NCBI RefSeq assembly: GCF_021390435.2
Contig: NZ_JAJVCN010000002.1
Coordinates: 248,001-312,000, forward strand
DNA length: 64,000 nt
Reading direction: 5' to 3'
Source: Kibdelosporangium philippinense
GTDB taxonomy: Bacteria > Actinomycetota > Actinomycetes > Mycobacteriales > Pseudonocardiaceae
Part shown: one piece after another, positions 15,402-24,226 of the stretch
How positions within the stretch are numbered: the first letter of the stretch is position 1
Layout: the number at the start of each line of letters is the position of its first letter
Notes under the pieces: generated by a model
What the model was told of the DNA's origin: nothing
What the model saw: only the letters and a program-made list of their open reading frames with translations
Database searches by the model: none
Position numbers and translations under genes: made by a program

Positions 15402-17189
15402 TCAGCGGCGACGAATCAGACGGGTGATTTTGGCCGTCGCCGGTTTGAGCTCCTCGACCTTGAGCGCCACGAGCACGCCGAACGACACCACGCCCGCGAC
15501 CGTTCCCTCGATGAAAAGTGACAGCAAAGCCCTAGGTGTGGCCGCGTCCGGGAGGATTCCGCTGAGCAGACTCGACACCGCGAGCCCCGCGGCGACGCCG
15601 AGCCCGCCGCCGAATATCGAGAAAAGCGTCACGCCGACGACTCGTTTGGTCTTCAGGTGCCCGAGCCGCAGCCAGAGCCAGACCTGCCCGAGCACCGCGC
15701 CGACAACGAAACTCAGCGAGTTGATCATCATCACGCCGATCACCACGTGCTCCGGCGCCAGTACCGCCTCGCACATGTAGAGCAGCGGGACCTTCACCGC
15801 GGTCATCACGACCATGATCAGCGTCGGGGTCCGGGCGTCCTTCATCGCGTAGAACACCCGCAGCTGCAACATGACCAGCGCATACGGCAGCAAGCCGAAC
15901 GCGGACACGGCGAGCGATTCACCGAGCCTCGCGGCCTGAACCGTGTTGCTCTCACCGTGCGAGAACAGCACGACACCGATGGACGCGCCGGTGACCGTCA
16001 AGACTGCCGAGATGGGCACGAGGATCACAGCTGACAGGCGGCTGGCGTACGACAGGTCGGTGATCAGCTTGCGATCGTCACCATCGGCGGCGGCACGGCT
16101 CAACCGGGGCATGATCGCGGTCAGCAGCGAGACCCCGATGACGCCGTACGGCAGCTGCAGCAGCAGCCACGCGTAGCTGTAGATGGCCGCACCACCGGGC
16201 GCGCCAGCGGTCAGCACGCGGGTGCTGATGACGTAGCCGATCTGGCTGATCGCGACGTAGCCGATGATCCACAGGGCCAGCCCGCCGAACTCCTTGAGCC
16301 GCTCGTCGAAGCCCCAGTTCCAGCGGAACTTGAAGCCGATCCGGCGCAGCGCTGGCACCAGCATGAACGACTGCACGAGGATGCCGAGCGTCACGCCGAT
16401 GCCGAGGATCAGCAGTTTCGCGTCGCCCATCCGGACCGGGTTCAGCGAGATCTCGCCTGGCACGATCGCGTAGATCCCGATGGTCAGCATCACCACGATG
16501 TTGTTGACCACCGGCGCCCACGCAGTCGGCCCGAAGACGTGCTTGGCGTTCAGGATCGCGGTGAGCAGCGCGAACAGGCCGTAGAAGAAGATCTCCGGCA
16601 GCAGCAGGTACGCGAAGGCGGTGACCAGTTCGGTGTTGGCCCGCCCCGTCGAATCGTCGACGAGCACCGAGGTCAGGAACGGCGCCGCGGCGGTCGCGAT
16701 GACGGTGCCGACCGCGAGCAGCGTCAAACCGACGGTCAGCAGGCGGTTGGTGTACGCCACGCCCCCGTCGGGATCGTCCTGGGCCCGCACGAGCAGCGGC
16801 ACGACCACGCTGGCCAGCACGCCACCGAGCAGCATTTCGAAGACGATGTTGGGCAGCGTGTTGGCGACGGTGAACGAGTCGTTGATCGCGCCGAGGCCCA
16901 CCGCGATGGCGAGCATCAGCTTCCACAGGAACCCGGTGATCCGGCTGATCAGCGTGGCCAACGCCATCGAGCCGACGGCACGCCCGAACGACCCCTTGCT
17001 CGGCTGTGTCGACTTCGGCTGTGCCTGCGGCTGTTGGGCAGCCGGTTTCTGGGCAGGCCGAGGCGGCGCCGGGTTACGCGGCGGTGGCTGGTTCTGATTG
17101 CGGGCAGGCGGACGCTGCGCCGGGTGTTGTGGCCGTCGCGCAGGAGGTCTCGGGGGTTGCTGTTGTCTGCCGCCGCCAGCGGGGGGCAC
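15402..17189 (-). CDS. murJ: Lipid II flippase MurJ
   Basis: This roughly 595-residue protein is MurJ (MviN), which flips lipid II across the membrane. A Pro/Gln/Arg-rich cytoplasmic tail of about 65 residues precedes some 14 membrane helices. Conserved elements include NDSFTVANTLPNIVFEMLLG and the loop ending ISQIGYVISTRV. I prefer GTG 17189, with GAGGA 6 nt upstream; a TTG at 17210 would overlap the upstream stop. The protein ends soon after the last helix (KVEELKPATAKITRLIRRR), so it lacks the fused pseudokinase found in mycobacteria. Confidence 0.93.
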   Translation of the reverse strand: MPPAGGGRQQQPPRPPARRPQHPAQRPPARNQNQPPPRNPAPPRPAQKPAAQQPQAQPKSTQPSKGSFGRAVGSMALATLISRITGFLWKLMLAIAVGLGAINDSFTVANTLPNIVFEMLLGGVLASVVVPLLVRAQDDPDGGVAYTNRLLTVGLTLLAVGTVIATAAAPFLTSVLVDDSTGRANTELVTAFAYLLLPEIFFYGLFALLTAILNAKHVFGPTAWAPVVNNIVVMLTIGIYAIVPGEISLNPVRMGDAKLLILGIGVTLGILVQSFMLVPALRRIGFKFRWNWGFDERLKEFGGLALWIIGYVAISQIGYVISTRVLTAGAPGGAAIYSYAWLLLQLPYGVIGVSLLTAIMPRLSRAAADGDDRKLITDLSYASRLSAVILVPISAVLTVTGASIGVVLFSHGESNTVQAARLGESLAVSAFGLLPYALVMLQLRVFYAMKDARTPTLIMVVMTAVKVPLLYMCEAVLAPEHVVIGVMMINSLSFVVGAVLGQVWLWLRLGHLKTKRVVGVTLFSIFGGGLGVAAGLAVSSLLSGILPDAATPRALLSLFIEGTVAGVVSFGVLVALKVEELKPATAKITRLIRRR

Positions 17190-17206
17190 GTTCGTCCTCG
17201 CTCTGG

Positions 17207-19387
17207 TCAAGCCGGTGTGGGCTCCTGGTGCTTCTTCTGCTTCATGCGACGGTAGACGCGTCGGGCGGCAAGCAGTACCAGCATGCCACCGGCGATGCTG
17301 GTCACAGCCACCGTGATGGTCCCGTAGGACCCTGACGAAATCTCAATTCTGGAGACCGAGCCCAGTGGTGTGCCACCCGGTGTGGTGACCCACACGTCCG
17401 CGGTGAACTTGCCCGCGCGCAGCAATTCCGCTGGTACGAGGTCCGTGAACGTGCTGCGGGCGGCGATCGGCCGCTCGGTCACGGTGCCCGGCCGCAGGCC
17501 CGCGCTCTCCGGGATGACAAGTTTCACCCGTACGGTCACCGGGAGGTTGTTGGCGATCCGGATCGGGATCGGGCTGTTGGACGAGGCCAGCGTGATCGGC
17601 GGCCCCGGCGGGTTGACCGTGACCAGCGAACGCAGACCGTCGAGCTCGCCCGTCGCGATCGCCGTGGCCTGGTCGCCGCCGCTGGAGTTGGCACGCCACG
17701 CGCCGGAGCTCGCGCGCAGCAGGCTGTTGCGGATCGGGAAGATCAGCGTTTCCGGGTTCACCGGGCGGGTGTCGTCCGGCAGCATCGCGCCGAGCAGGTC
17801 CCGCTGGATGCCGTTGGCCTTGGCGATCCGGTCGAGCACCGAGCTGGGCAGCTCGGCGGCGACGTCCGGCTCCGGGTAGTCCAGCCCGGTCGCGGTGCCG
17901 GACGTCGTGCCGGTCAGGTCTTCCAGCGGCACGGGCGTGGCCAGCCGGTCGGTGAACATCCGGCCGATCGACTGCAGGTACACGGTCAGCTCACTGGCCG
18001 GCGCGGTCCACCGCCGCGGCGGCGCGACCAGCACGGACTGGCCGGACTGTGCTGCCCGGAACAGCAGCGTGGCCAGGCCGTTCTGCACCGAGACCGGTCC
18101 GGTGGCCGCGGCGGCGGCCCCAGCAAGCGAGGACGAGGTCAGCTCGTCGATCGGGACGACCCGTTCGGACTGGCCGACGGCGTAGGGCGCGGACCCGTTG
18201 ACGCCCTTCAGACGCCCCGGATCAGCGAGCACGGTCGTCGGCGTCGCACCGGCGACATCGCTCAGCGCACGCTGGTCGATCTTGCCGTCGATCGGCCAGA
18301 TCACGCCCGGCAGCGGCTTCGTGGGCTGCAGGACGTTGCCGATCGTGGCGAAGCTCTGGTTGACAGCCGTCTTCGCCAGATCCGCCGCTCCCGCACGCGA
18401 CAGTGCGGACAGGTCGGCGTCGGCGTATGGCATCGCGATCACGCACTGCCCGGCGGTCAACGACTTCAGGGTGACGAGCCAACGCTGCGCGAACGCGCTG
18501 CCCTTGCCGGGTGCTGTCGTACCGCTCAAGGTGCGGACCTGGTAGCCGTTGGCCATCCCCTGCACGGTCTCCAGCAGGTCGGCGTCGACCGCGAAGCACA
18601 GCGAGGACATCAGCTGGGAGTTGTTCTTCGTGGCGCTCTCGACCGCGTTGAGCATCCCGTAGAGCCGGCCGCCGATCTGCAGCGAGGACGCCAGTTCGTC
18701 GTCACCGAGCACCAGCTGCTGGTCACCGGAGGCCTGCCGGACCACTCGTGGGTGATCGTCGACCAACGGCCACAGCAACGTGATCTTCGCGGGCGATGGC
18801 GGCGTCGAAGCGCCACGGCCGGGCAGCGAGAGAACGGGCAGCAGCACGTTCAACCCGGCGAGGCGTTCCGCGCCGCCGTACTCCGGCCTGCCGTTGACGT
18901 TGATCAGCACCGGGTAGACGCCTGGCTGGTCAAGCTTCAGCTGCTCTAGCGAGTACGTGGCGGTGAAGGTGGCGCTCTCGCCCTGGCCGAGCGATTTGGT
19001 GATCTGGGTGAACGGCGGTTTGGCGATCTCCGCGCTCGGCGGCTGGGTCATCGCGGCGCGCAGCTTGCCTTCGTCGGTCACCGCCTCGCCCCGCTGCAGC
19101 CGGACCTCGACCTGGTCGATCCGCCGGTCACCGACGTTGGTGACCCGGCCCTTGATGGTGACCGTTGGGGTGTCCGACCGGATCACCCTGGGGTCGAGCT
19201 GATCGATGTCCAGCTTGAGCCGGGACGGGAGGTTCGCCGGCTGTGTGCGGGCCAGCCCGATCGGCGCGTAGAGCGGCTCGGGACCGGGCTGGGCGGCAGC
19301 GGTCAGCGGGGCTGATCCGACCAGCAGAAAACCCGCCGCGACTGCGGCGGAAAGCTTGTGACGGGTTGCATGACGCAGCCCACTCAT
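17207..19387 (-). CDS. DUF6049-type secreted membrane-anchored protein
   Basis: This 726-residue protein has a signal peptide (cleavage near AAAQP, about residue 33), a large extracellular part with beta-rich domains (LRLDPQ-type start RLKLDIDQLDPRVI) and a C-terminal membrane helix (about 690-712) with a short basic tail. It corresponds in position to Rv3909 of M. tuberculosis and to the protein always found between the NUDIX gene and murJ. Function is unknown; the constant neighbourhood suggests help with cell-wall precursor export. It overlaps the NUDIX stop by 4 bp at its start. Confidence 0.8.
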   Translation of the reverse strand: MSGLRHATRHKLSAAVAAGFLLVGSAPLTAAAQPGPEPLYAPIGLARTQPANLPSRLKLDIDQLDPRVIRSDTPTVTIKGRVTNVGDRRIDQVEVRLQRGEAVTDEGKLRAAMTQPPSAEIAKPPFTQITKSLGQGESATFTATYSLEQLKLDQPGVYPVLINVNGRPEYGGAERLAGLNVLLPVLSLPGRGASTPPSPAKITLLWPLVDDHPRVVRQASGDQQLVLGDDELASSLQIGGRLYGMLNAVESATKNNSQLMSSLCFAVDADLLETVQGMANGYQVRTLSGTTAPGKGSAFAQRWLVTLKSLTAGQCVIAMPYADADLSALSRAGAADLAKTAVNQSFATIGNVLQPTKPLPGVIWPIDGKIDQRALSDVAGATPTTVLADPGRLKGVNGSAPYAVGQSERVVPIDELTSSSLAGAAAAATGPVSVQNGLATLLFRAAQSGQSVLVAPPRRWTAPASELTVYLQSIGRMFTDRLATPVPLEDLTGTTSGTATGLDYPEPDVAAELPSSVLDRIAKANGIQRDLLGAMLPDDTRPVNPETLIFPIRNSLLRASSGAWRANSSGGDQATAIATGELDGLRSLVTVNPPGPPITLASSNSPIPIRIANNLPVTVRVKLVIPESAGLRPGTVTERPIAARSTFTDLVPAELLRAGKFTADVWVTTPGGTPLGSVSRIEISSGSYGTITVAVTSIAGGMLVLLAARRVYRRMKQKKHQEPTPA

Positions 19388-19947
19388 TGGTTTCGACCCT
19401 TCGGCGCATCGAGGCCGTCCGAGAACGACAGATCACCCTCATCCGGTGTGTTTGTCGGCTCAGAGAGTAGTTGCACCGCCTTGCGGACCAACCGGCGCTC
19501 GTCCGCATACGCCAGCCGATCGTCAAGATCATCTAGCGCGACCCATGCCACCTCGGTCACTTCAGTGTCCTCATCGGACAGTTCACCGGAGAGCGCGTTC
19601 AGCAGATAGTGATGCACGGTTTTGTGCACCCGCCGGTTCTCCGCGACGAACCAGTAGTCGATCGAGCCGAGGGCACGGACCACCTCGCCGGTGATCCCGG
19701 TCTCTTCCTTGACTTCGCGCACGGCCGTCTGCTCCGGCGTCTCGCCGTCCTCGATGTGCCCCTTCGGCAGTGACCAGAGCAGCCGTCCCCTGCGGTCCAG
19801 CCGGCCGATGACCACTGCCTTGGCTCTGTTCTCGTCGATCACCAGGCCACCGGCTGACGTCTCATCGACCGTGGTCAGCCGTCTTGACCGGCGCCTGCCG
19901 CGGCGCCCGGACCGGGCGCCATCGGGACGGCCGGATGACGGGGACAT
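19384..19947 (-). CDS. NUDIX hydrolase (MutT4-like)
   Basis: This 187-residue protein carries a complete Nudix box starting at G63 (GHIEDGETPEQTAVREV, then KEETGI), which binds the metal and cleaves nucleoside diphosphate-linked substrates. A basic N-terminal stretch (RRGRRRSRRL) precedes the domain. It corresponds to Rv3908 (MutT4) by position. The substrate is not evident. It is divergent from the CCA-adding gene with 46 bp between starts, and translationally coupled to the DUF6049 gene. Confidence 0.88.
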   Translation of the reverse strand: MSPSSGRPDGARSGRRGRRRSRRLTTVDETSAGGLVIDENRAKAVVIGRLDRRGRLLWSLPKGHIEDGETPEQTAVREVKEETGITGEVVRALGSIDYWFVAENRRVHKTVHHYLLNALSGELSDEDTEVTEVAWVALDDLDDRLAYADERRLVRKAVQLLSEPTNTPDEGDLSFSDGLDAPKGRNQ

Positions 19948-19993
19948 GAACTCGATCGTAATCGTCTCGCCACGTCAACTAGCCTGATTCGCC

Positions 19994-21490
19994 GTGTCGA
20001 CGATGCTTGCCAAGCAGAATGCGGTAGTGGAACTCATGCGTATCTCCCCGGTCGCGGAAGAGTTGTCCGCCTTGTTCGCCAAGGCAGGTCACAGCCTTTT
20101 CCTTGTCGGCGGGAGCGTGCGTGACGCGCTGCTCGGCAAACTGGGCAAAGACCTGGACTTCACCACCGACGCCCGCCCCGAACAGGTGATGCGGCTGGTG
20201 TCGGGCTGGGCCGACGCGGTCTGGGACATCGGCATCGCCTTCGGCACGGTCGGCGCCACGAAAGACGGCCTGACCTGCGAGATCACCACGTTCCGGGCGG
20301 ACCAGTACGACGGTGTCTCGCGCAACCCCGAGGTCAAGTTCGGTGACTCGATCGAGGAAGACCTCAAGCGCAGGGACTTCACCGTCAACGCGATGGCGGT
20401 GAACCTGGCCACGAAGCAGTTCGTCGACCCGTACGACGGGATGGCGGCGCTGGAGGCCAAGGTCCTCGACACCCCGGCGACGCCGGAGGAGTCTTTCGGC
20501 GACGACCCGCTGCGGATGATGCGGGCCGCGCGGTTCACCAGCCAGTTGGGCTTTACGGCCGCGCCACGCGTGGTCGAGGCGATGCGGCGGATGGCCGACC
20601 AGATCCAGCGGATCACCGCCGAGCGCGTCCAGGTCGAGCTGTCGAAGCTGCTGTGCGGCATCGAGCCGCGCCGGGGCGTCGAGCTGATGGTGGACTCCGG
20701 GCTGGCTGACCACGTGCTGCCCGAGGTGCCCGCGATGCGGCTGGAGATCGACGAGCATCACCAGCACAAGGACGTGTACCAGCACTCACTCGTGGTACTC
20801 GAGCAGGCGATCGACCTCGAGGAGGACGGCACCGAGCCGGATCTGATCCTGCGGCTGGCCGCGCTGCTGCACGACATCGGCAAGCCGGACACCCGCAGGC
20901 ACATCCCCGGCGGTGGGGTGAGCTTCCACCACCACGAGGTGGTCGGCGCCAAGATGGTCCGCAAGCGTTTGCGCGAGCTGCGGTACTCGAAGGAGATCAT
21001 CGAGAACGTCGCCAAGCTCGTGTTCCTGCACCTGCGGTTCCACGGCTACGGCAAGGGCGAATGGACCGACTCGGCAGTGCGCCGATACGTCACCGACGCC
21101 GGTGACCTGCTCGACCGGTTGAACAAGCTGGTCAGGGCGGACTGCACGACTCGTAACCGCCGCAAGGCACAGGCGCTGCAGCGTTCGTACGACGATCTGG
21201 AGACCCGGATCGCCCGGATCGCGGCCGACGAAGACCTCGCCAGGGTCCGGCCGGACCTGGACGGTAACGAGATCATGCGGCTGCTCGGCCTCCCGCCGGG
21301 ACCGTTGGTCGGCAAGGCCTGGAAGTTCCTCAAGGACTTGCGCCTCGACCGCGGCCCGCTCGACCACGACGAAGCCGTGGCCGAGTTGCAGAAATGGGCG
21401 CTAGACAACGTGAGTGGCGTGGTCCCTGCGGCTGGCGAAGATGTAGCCGACGGCGCCGAGCAGGTAGAAGACGATCGTCGCGACGATTAG
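19994..21490 (+). CDS. CCA tRNA nucleotidyltransferase with HD domain
   Basis: This 498-residue protein adds or repairs the CCA end of tRNA. The nucleotidyltransferase motif LVGGSVRDALLGK and the metal-binding DLDFTTDA (D53, D55) are present, as are the RRDFTVNAMA and RMMRAARFTSQLGF motifs. An HD domain with LLHDIGKPDTRR follows, typical of the actinobacterial PcnA/CCA family. The last 30 residues (after KWALDN) are low-complexity acidic and overlap the 3' end of the convergent MFS gene by 90 bp, so the tail may be a recent extension. GTG 19994 is the start; ATG 20003 is possible. Confidence 0.92.
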   Translation: MSTMLAKQNAVVELMRISPVAEELSALFAKAGHSLFLVGGSVRDALLGKLGKDLDFTTDARPEQVMRLVSGWADAVWDIGIAFGTVGATKDGLTCEITTFRADQYDGVSRNPEVKFGDSIEEDLKRRDFTVNAMAVNLATKQFVDPYDGMAALEAKVLDTPATPEESFGDDPLRMMRAARFTSQLGFTAAPRVVEAMRRMADQIQRITAERVQVELSKLLCGIEPRRGVELMVDSGLADHVLPEVPAMRLEIDEHHQHKDVYQHSLVVLEQAIDLEEDGTEPDLILRLAALLHDIGKPDTRRHIPGGGVSFHHHEVVGAKMVRKRLRELRYSKEIIENVAKLVFLHLRFHGYGKGEWTDSAVRRYVTDAGDLLDRLNKLVRADCTTRNRRKAQALQRSYDDLETRIARIAADEDLARVRPDLDGNEIMRLLGLPPGPLVGKAWKFLKDLRLDRGPLDHDEAVAELQKWALDNVSGVVPAAGEDVADGAEQVEDDRRDD

Positions 21491-22759
21491 GCCGTGCGAG
21501 TGGCCGTTGACGGGAATGACCGCCGCGGCCACCGCGATCGCGGCGACCTGCGTGACGTTGAAGATCATGTCGTAGAGCGAGAACACCCGGCCACGGGACT
21601 CGTCGCCGATGTCAGCCTGGATCACCGCGTCAACGCAGAGCTTGATCACCTGACCGGCGCCGAACAGCAGGAACGCGGCGCCGAGCATGGTCGGCAAGGT
21701 CATCGGCAGACCCAACCCGGCCATCGCGGCGGCCACGAGCAGCAGCGCGCCGATGATCACCGGATGCCTGCCGAACCGGTCGACCAGCTTCGGCGTGATC
21801 AGTCCGGCGATGAAGATCCCGACCCCGGCGAACGCGGCGATCTCCCCGAGCCCGGTCAACCCGGCCTTGAGCCAGCCGAAATCGGTGAAGTAGTAGCGCA
21901 TCAGCAGCACGGCCATGAGCAGCGCGATGCTCTGGGAGATCCGGTGCGCGAACAACGCGACGAAGCCAGCGACCACCCGCGGCGCGTTCCAGGCCGCCTT
22001 GGCCCCGTCGAACAAGCCACGCGCGACCGCCATGAACGCGCCATCCGGTTCGTCCACTTCGTCCGGTCCGAGCTTGCCGCGCGCGAACCTCACCGCGAAC
22101 AAAACCGCCAGCAAGGTGCCGATGATCGCGAAGGACGTGGTGATGCCGGATCCATAGTCGTCCTCACCGAAGACCTTGCGCAGAACGATCGCGCACCCGC
22201 CGCCGAGAACGGCCACAAGCGAGCCAAGGGTTACGGCGATCGAGTTGGCCTGCACCAGATTTCGTTCCGGCACGACATGCGGCAAGGCCGCGGACAGACC
22301 AGAGCCCATGAACCGCGTGACACCGAGAACCATCAAAGACATCAGGAACAACAACCCACTCGGCGCCCCGACGAGCAACCCGACCGTCGCAGTCAGGATC
22401 AGCACGGCCCGCAGCAAGCTCGCCACCACGAGCACCCGCCTGCGATCCCACCTGTCCAGCAGCGCGCCCGCGAACGGGCCCACGATGGAGTACGGCAGCA
22501 GCAACGTCATGAAACCGGTCGCGATGGTCAGCGGGTCCGCGCCACGTTCGGGGTTGAAGATCACCGCTCCGGCCAGTCCGGTCTGGAACAAGCCGTCTGC
22601 CCACTGCGAGGAAAAGCGCAGGTAGAGGAGTCGACGGAACTCGCGCAGTGCCAGCAGCTGCCGCGCAGGCACTTTCTTGTTGTCGTCGACTACCAGTGTC
22701 ACGAGCGTCCAGCCTACGCAAAACAGGAAACCGACAGCCAACATCAACTTCTCGCCCAC
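21401..22759 (-). CDS. MFS transporter (Rv0037c-like)
   Basis: This 452-residue protein has about 12 hydrophobic segments and the MFS loop LLDRWDRRRVLVVASLLRA after helix 2. In mycobacteria a similar MFS gene (Rv0037c) sits beside the YqgE gene, as here. No substrate can be inferred. The first 35 residues include an extra hydrophobic segment before the core (LLALREFRRLLYLRF), so the protein may have 13 spans. Its 3' end overlaps the CCA-adding gene by 90 bp on the opposite strand. Confidence 0.85.
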   Translation of the reverse strand: MGEKLMLAVGFLFCVGWTLVTLVVDDNKKVPARQLLALREFRRLLYLRFSSQWADGLFQTGLAGAVIFNPERGADPLTIATGFMTLLLPYSIVGPFAGALLDRWDRRRVLVVASLLRAVLILTATVGLLVGAPSGLLFLMSLMVLGVTRFMGSGLSAALPHVVPERNLVQANSIAVTLGSLVAVLGGGCAIVLRKVFGEDDYGSGITTSFAIIGTLLAVLFAVRFARGKLGPDEVDEPDGAFMAVARGLFDGAKAAWNAPRVVAGFVALFAHRISQSIALLMAVLLMRYYFTDFGWLKAGLTGLGEIAAFAGVGIFIAGLITPKLVDRFGRHPVIIGALLLVAAAMAGLGLPMTLPTMLGAAFLLFGAGQVIKLCVDAVIQADIGDESRGRVFSLYDMIFNVTQVAAIAVAAAVIPVNGHSHGLIVATIVFYLLGAVGYIFASRRDHATHVV

Positions 22760-22825
22760 ATGAATCCAGCCGCAAGCAGTACCGATGGCAGCGCAGCTGC
22801 CGAGTGCTGGTCAAAACGAAACGTG

Positions 22826-22990
22826 CCCAGCGCTGGGTCAGAAGGAGCTCGCACCGTGGGGGGTTTGGGGGGCTTGGCCCCCCAAAATAATTCCGAGCGA
22901 CCCGGCGAGTCCGAGCAAAGCGAGGCGAGCAGGGTCGCCCTGAGCGAGGGGTCGGCGCGCAAGGTCGCCTCACGGCGATAGGCGCGACAT
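22826..22990. repeat. Intergenic hairpin element between MFS and YqgE genes
   Basis: The 404-bp gap between the divergent MFS and YqgE genes holds a 12-bp palindrome (cccagcgctggg, 22826-22837), a strong hairpin (tttgggggg, loop cttgg, ccccccaaa, 22864-22886) and several GAGC/GCGA-type direct and inverted motifs to about 22990. A 100-codon minus-strand frame spans it but looks like translated repeat, not a gene. The layout resembles a dispersed GC-rich intergenic element rather than a simple promoter. Confidence 0.5.
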
Positions 22991-23163
22991 GGCTCCTGCG
23001 TTACCGGTATTCCATGAAGGCTTCTGTGGTTGAGCCCGGGGGACACATTGGCGCGCCGACCTAGCTACTAACGTTACCGGGTCCTCGGATTGTTCCAATG
23101 GATGATCCGGTGTTTTTTGTAACCAGCTGGGGTCTCAAGTTGTTCCCCGGGGCTGATGGGATC

Positions 23164-23748
23164 ATGTGCGTTGTGCGACCCGACGCTGACGTAGAGCCAG
23201 GAACGCTGCTAGTGGCGGCGCCCACCCTGCTCGACGAGAACTTCCGCCGGACGGTGGTCTACGTGATAGATCATCGGCGTGGCGAGGGCACCCTCGGTGT
23301 CGTACTCAACCGGCCGAGCGAAGTGCCGGTGCACGAGGTCTTACCGGCGTGGGGTGATCACGTCAGCGAGCCGCAGTCCTTGTTCGTCGGTGGCCCGGTC
23401 GAGCAGAAGACCGCGCTGTGCCTGGCCGCGTTGCGCACGGGCCAGGACGCGGCGAGCCTCAAGGGCGTGATCAGCGTTCGGGGGCCGGTCGCACTCGTGG
23501 ACCTGGACGCCGATCCGGACACGCTGGCGTCGAAGGTCAAGGGGCTGCGGGTGTTCGCTGGTTACGCGGGCTGGGATGTTGATCAGCTCGGCGGCGAGAT
23601 CGAACGCGGCGACTGGATCGTGGTCCCCGCGTTGCCCAACGACGTGCTGGCTTCGCCCACACAGGACTTGTGGGGCCGGGTGTTGCGCAGGCAGGGCATG
23701 CCAGTCGCCTTGCTGGCAACGCATCCAGGCGACGTGCGGACGAACTAG
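23164..23748 (+). CDS. YqgE/AlgH family protein
   Basis: This 194-residue protein belongs to the YqgE/AlgH (UPF0301, DUF179) family. Diagnostic segments are GTLLVAAPTLLDENFRRTVV, GTLGVVLNRPSEVPV, LFVGGPVEQKTALCLAALR, RVFAGYAGWDVDQLGGEIER and DLWGRVLRRQ. It closely resembles Rv0038 in layout. Biochemical function is not established. I chose ATG 23164 because similarity begins soon after; the frame is open to 23098. Its stop shares a 4-bp palindromic overlap with the stop of the next, convergent gene. Confidence 0.9.
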   Translation: MCVVRPDADVEPGTLLVAAPTLLDENFRRTVVYVIDHRRGEGTLGVVLNRPSEVPVHEVLPAWGDHVSEPQSLFVGGPVEQKTALCLAALRTGQDAASLKGVISVRGPVALVDLDADPDTLASKVKGLRVFAGYAGWDVDQLGGEIERGDWIVVPALPNDVLASPTQDLWGRVLRRQGMPVALLATHPGDVRTN

Positions 23749-24158
23749 CCGCGCAGCTTGGCCACGCCGCAGTTGCCGCAGGCGCACCCCGCGCACCCGG
23801 CAGGCAGTTCCGGTTCGGGCTCTGGCACGGCCAAAGCGGCCTTGTGGCCGAGCAGCCCACCGGCCATGGCAATCATGATCATCCCGCCAAGGCTGACCAG
23901 AAGTGCCACCACACCACCGGTTTGCAGGACCAACGTCAGCACTCCGCCGAGCAGGCCGACCAGCCCGGCGACGACGAAGGGCAGTCCAGCGACCTTGTTG
24001 GCGACCCGGAAGGTCTCCGCGTCACGCATCGAGGCTGTGGTGCGCACGCCCGCGTACCTGTTCAGTGGAAGCCGCTCAAGGAAAGCGAGTACGCCCGTCA
24101 CAGAGACGGCAAGGCCGGCTACAACGAGTATGACTGCCACGACCAGCGCTCCGTCCAT
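23745..24158 (-). CDS. SdpI-like small membrane protein with cysteine-rich tail
   Basis: This 137-residue protein has three to four membrane helices and the segment LNRYAGVRTTASMRDAETF, which is characteristic of the SdpI/YhfL immunity-type family. Unusually, the C-terminus ends in a cluster GCAGCACGNCGVAK with four cysteines spaced as CxxCxCxxC, suggesting metal binding or disulfide formation. ATG 24158 gives MDGALVVAVILVV; the frame is open upstream without similarity. Rv0039c occupies the same slot in M. tuberculosis. Function is unknown. Confidence 0.7.
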   Translation of the reverse strand: MDGALVVAVILVVAGLAVSVTGVLAFLERLPLNRYAGVRTTASMRDAETFRVANKVAGLPFVVAGLVGLLGGVLTLVLQTGGVVALLVSLGGMIMIAMAGGLLGHKAALAVPEPEPELPAGCAGCACGNCGVAKLRG

Positions 24159-24226
24159 CACGAAGCGATGGTAAGTGTCGATTGCAAGCAACCCAACGGA
24201 CACCCTCATCGGATGTGCTTCACGCC

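Noticed and set aside
22744..23046. A 100-codon minus-strand gene
   Set aside because: It spans the palindromes and hairpin of the intergenic element; its translation looks like translated repeat and it has no ribosome-binding site.
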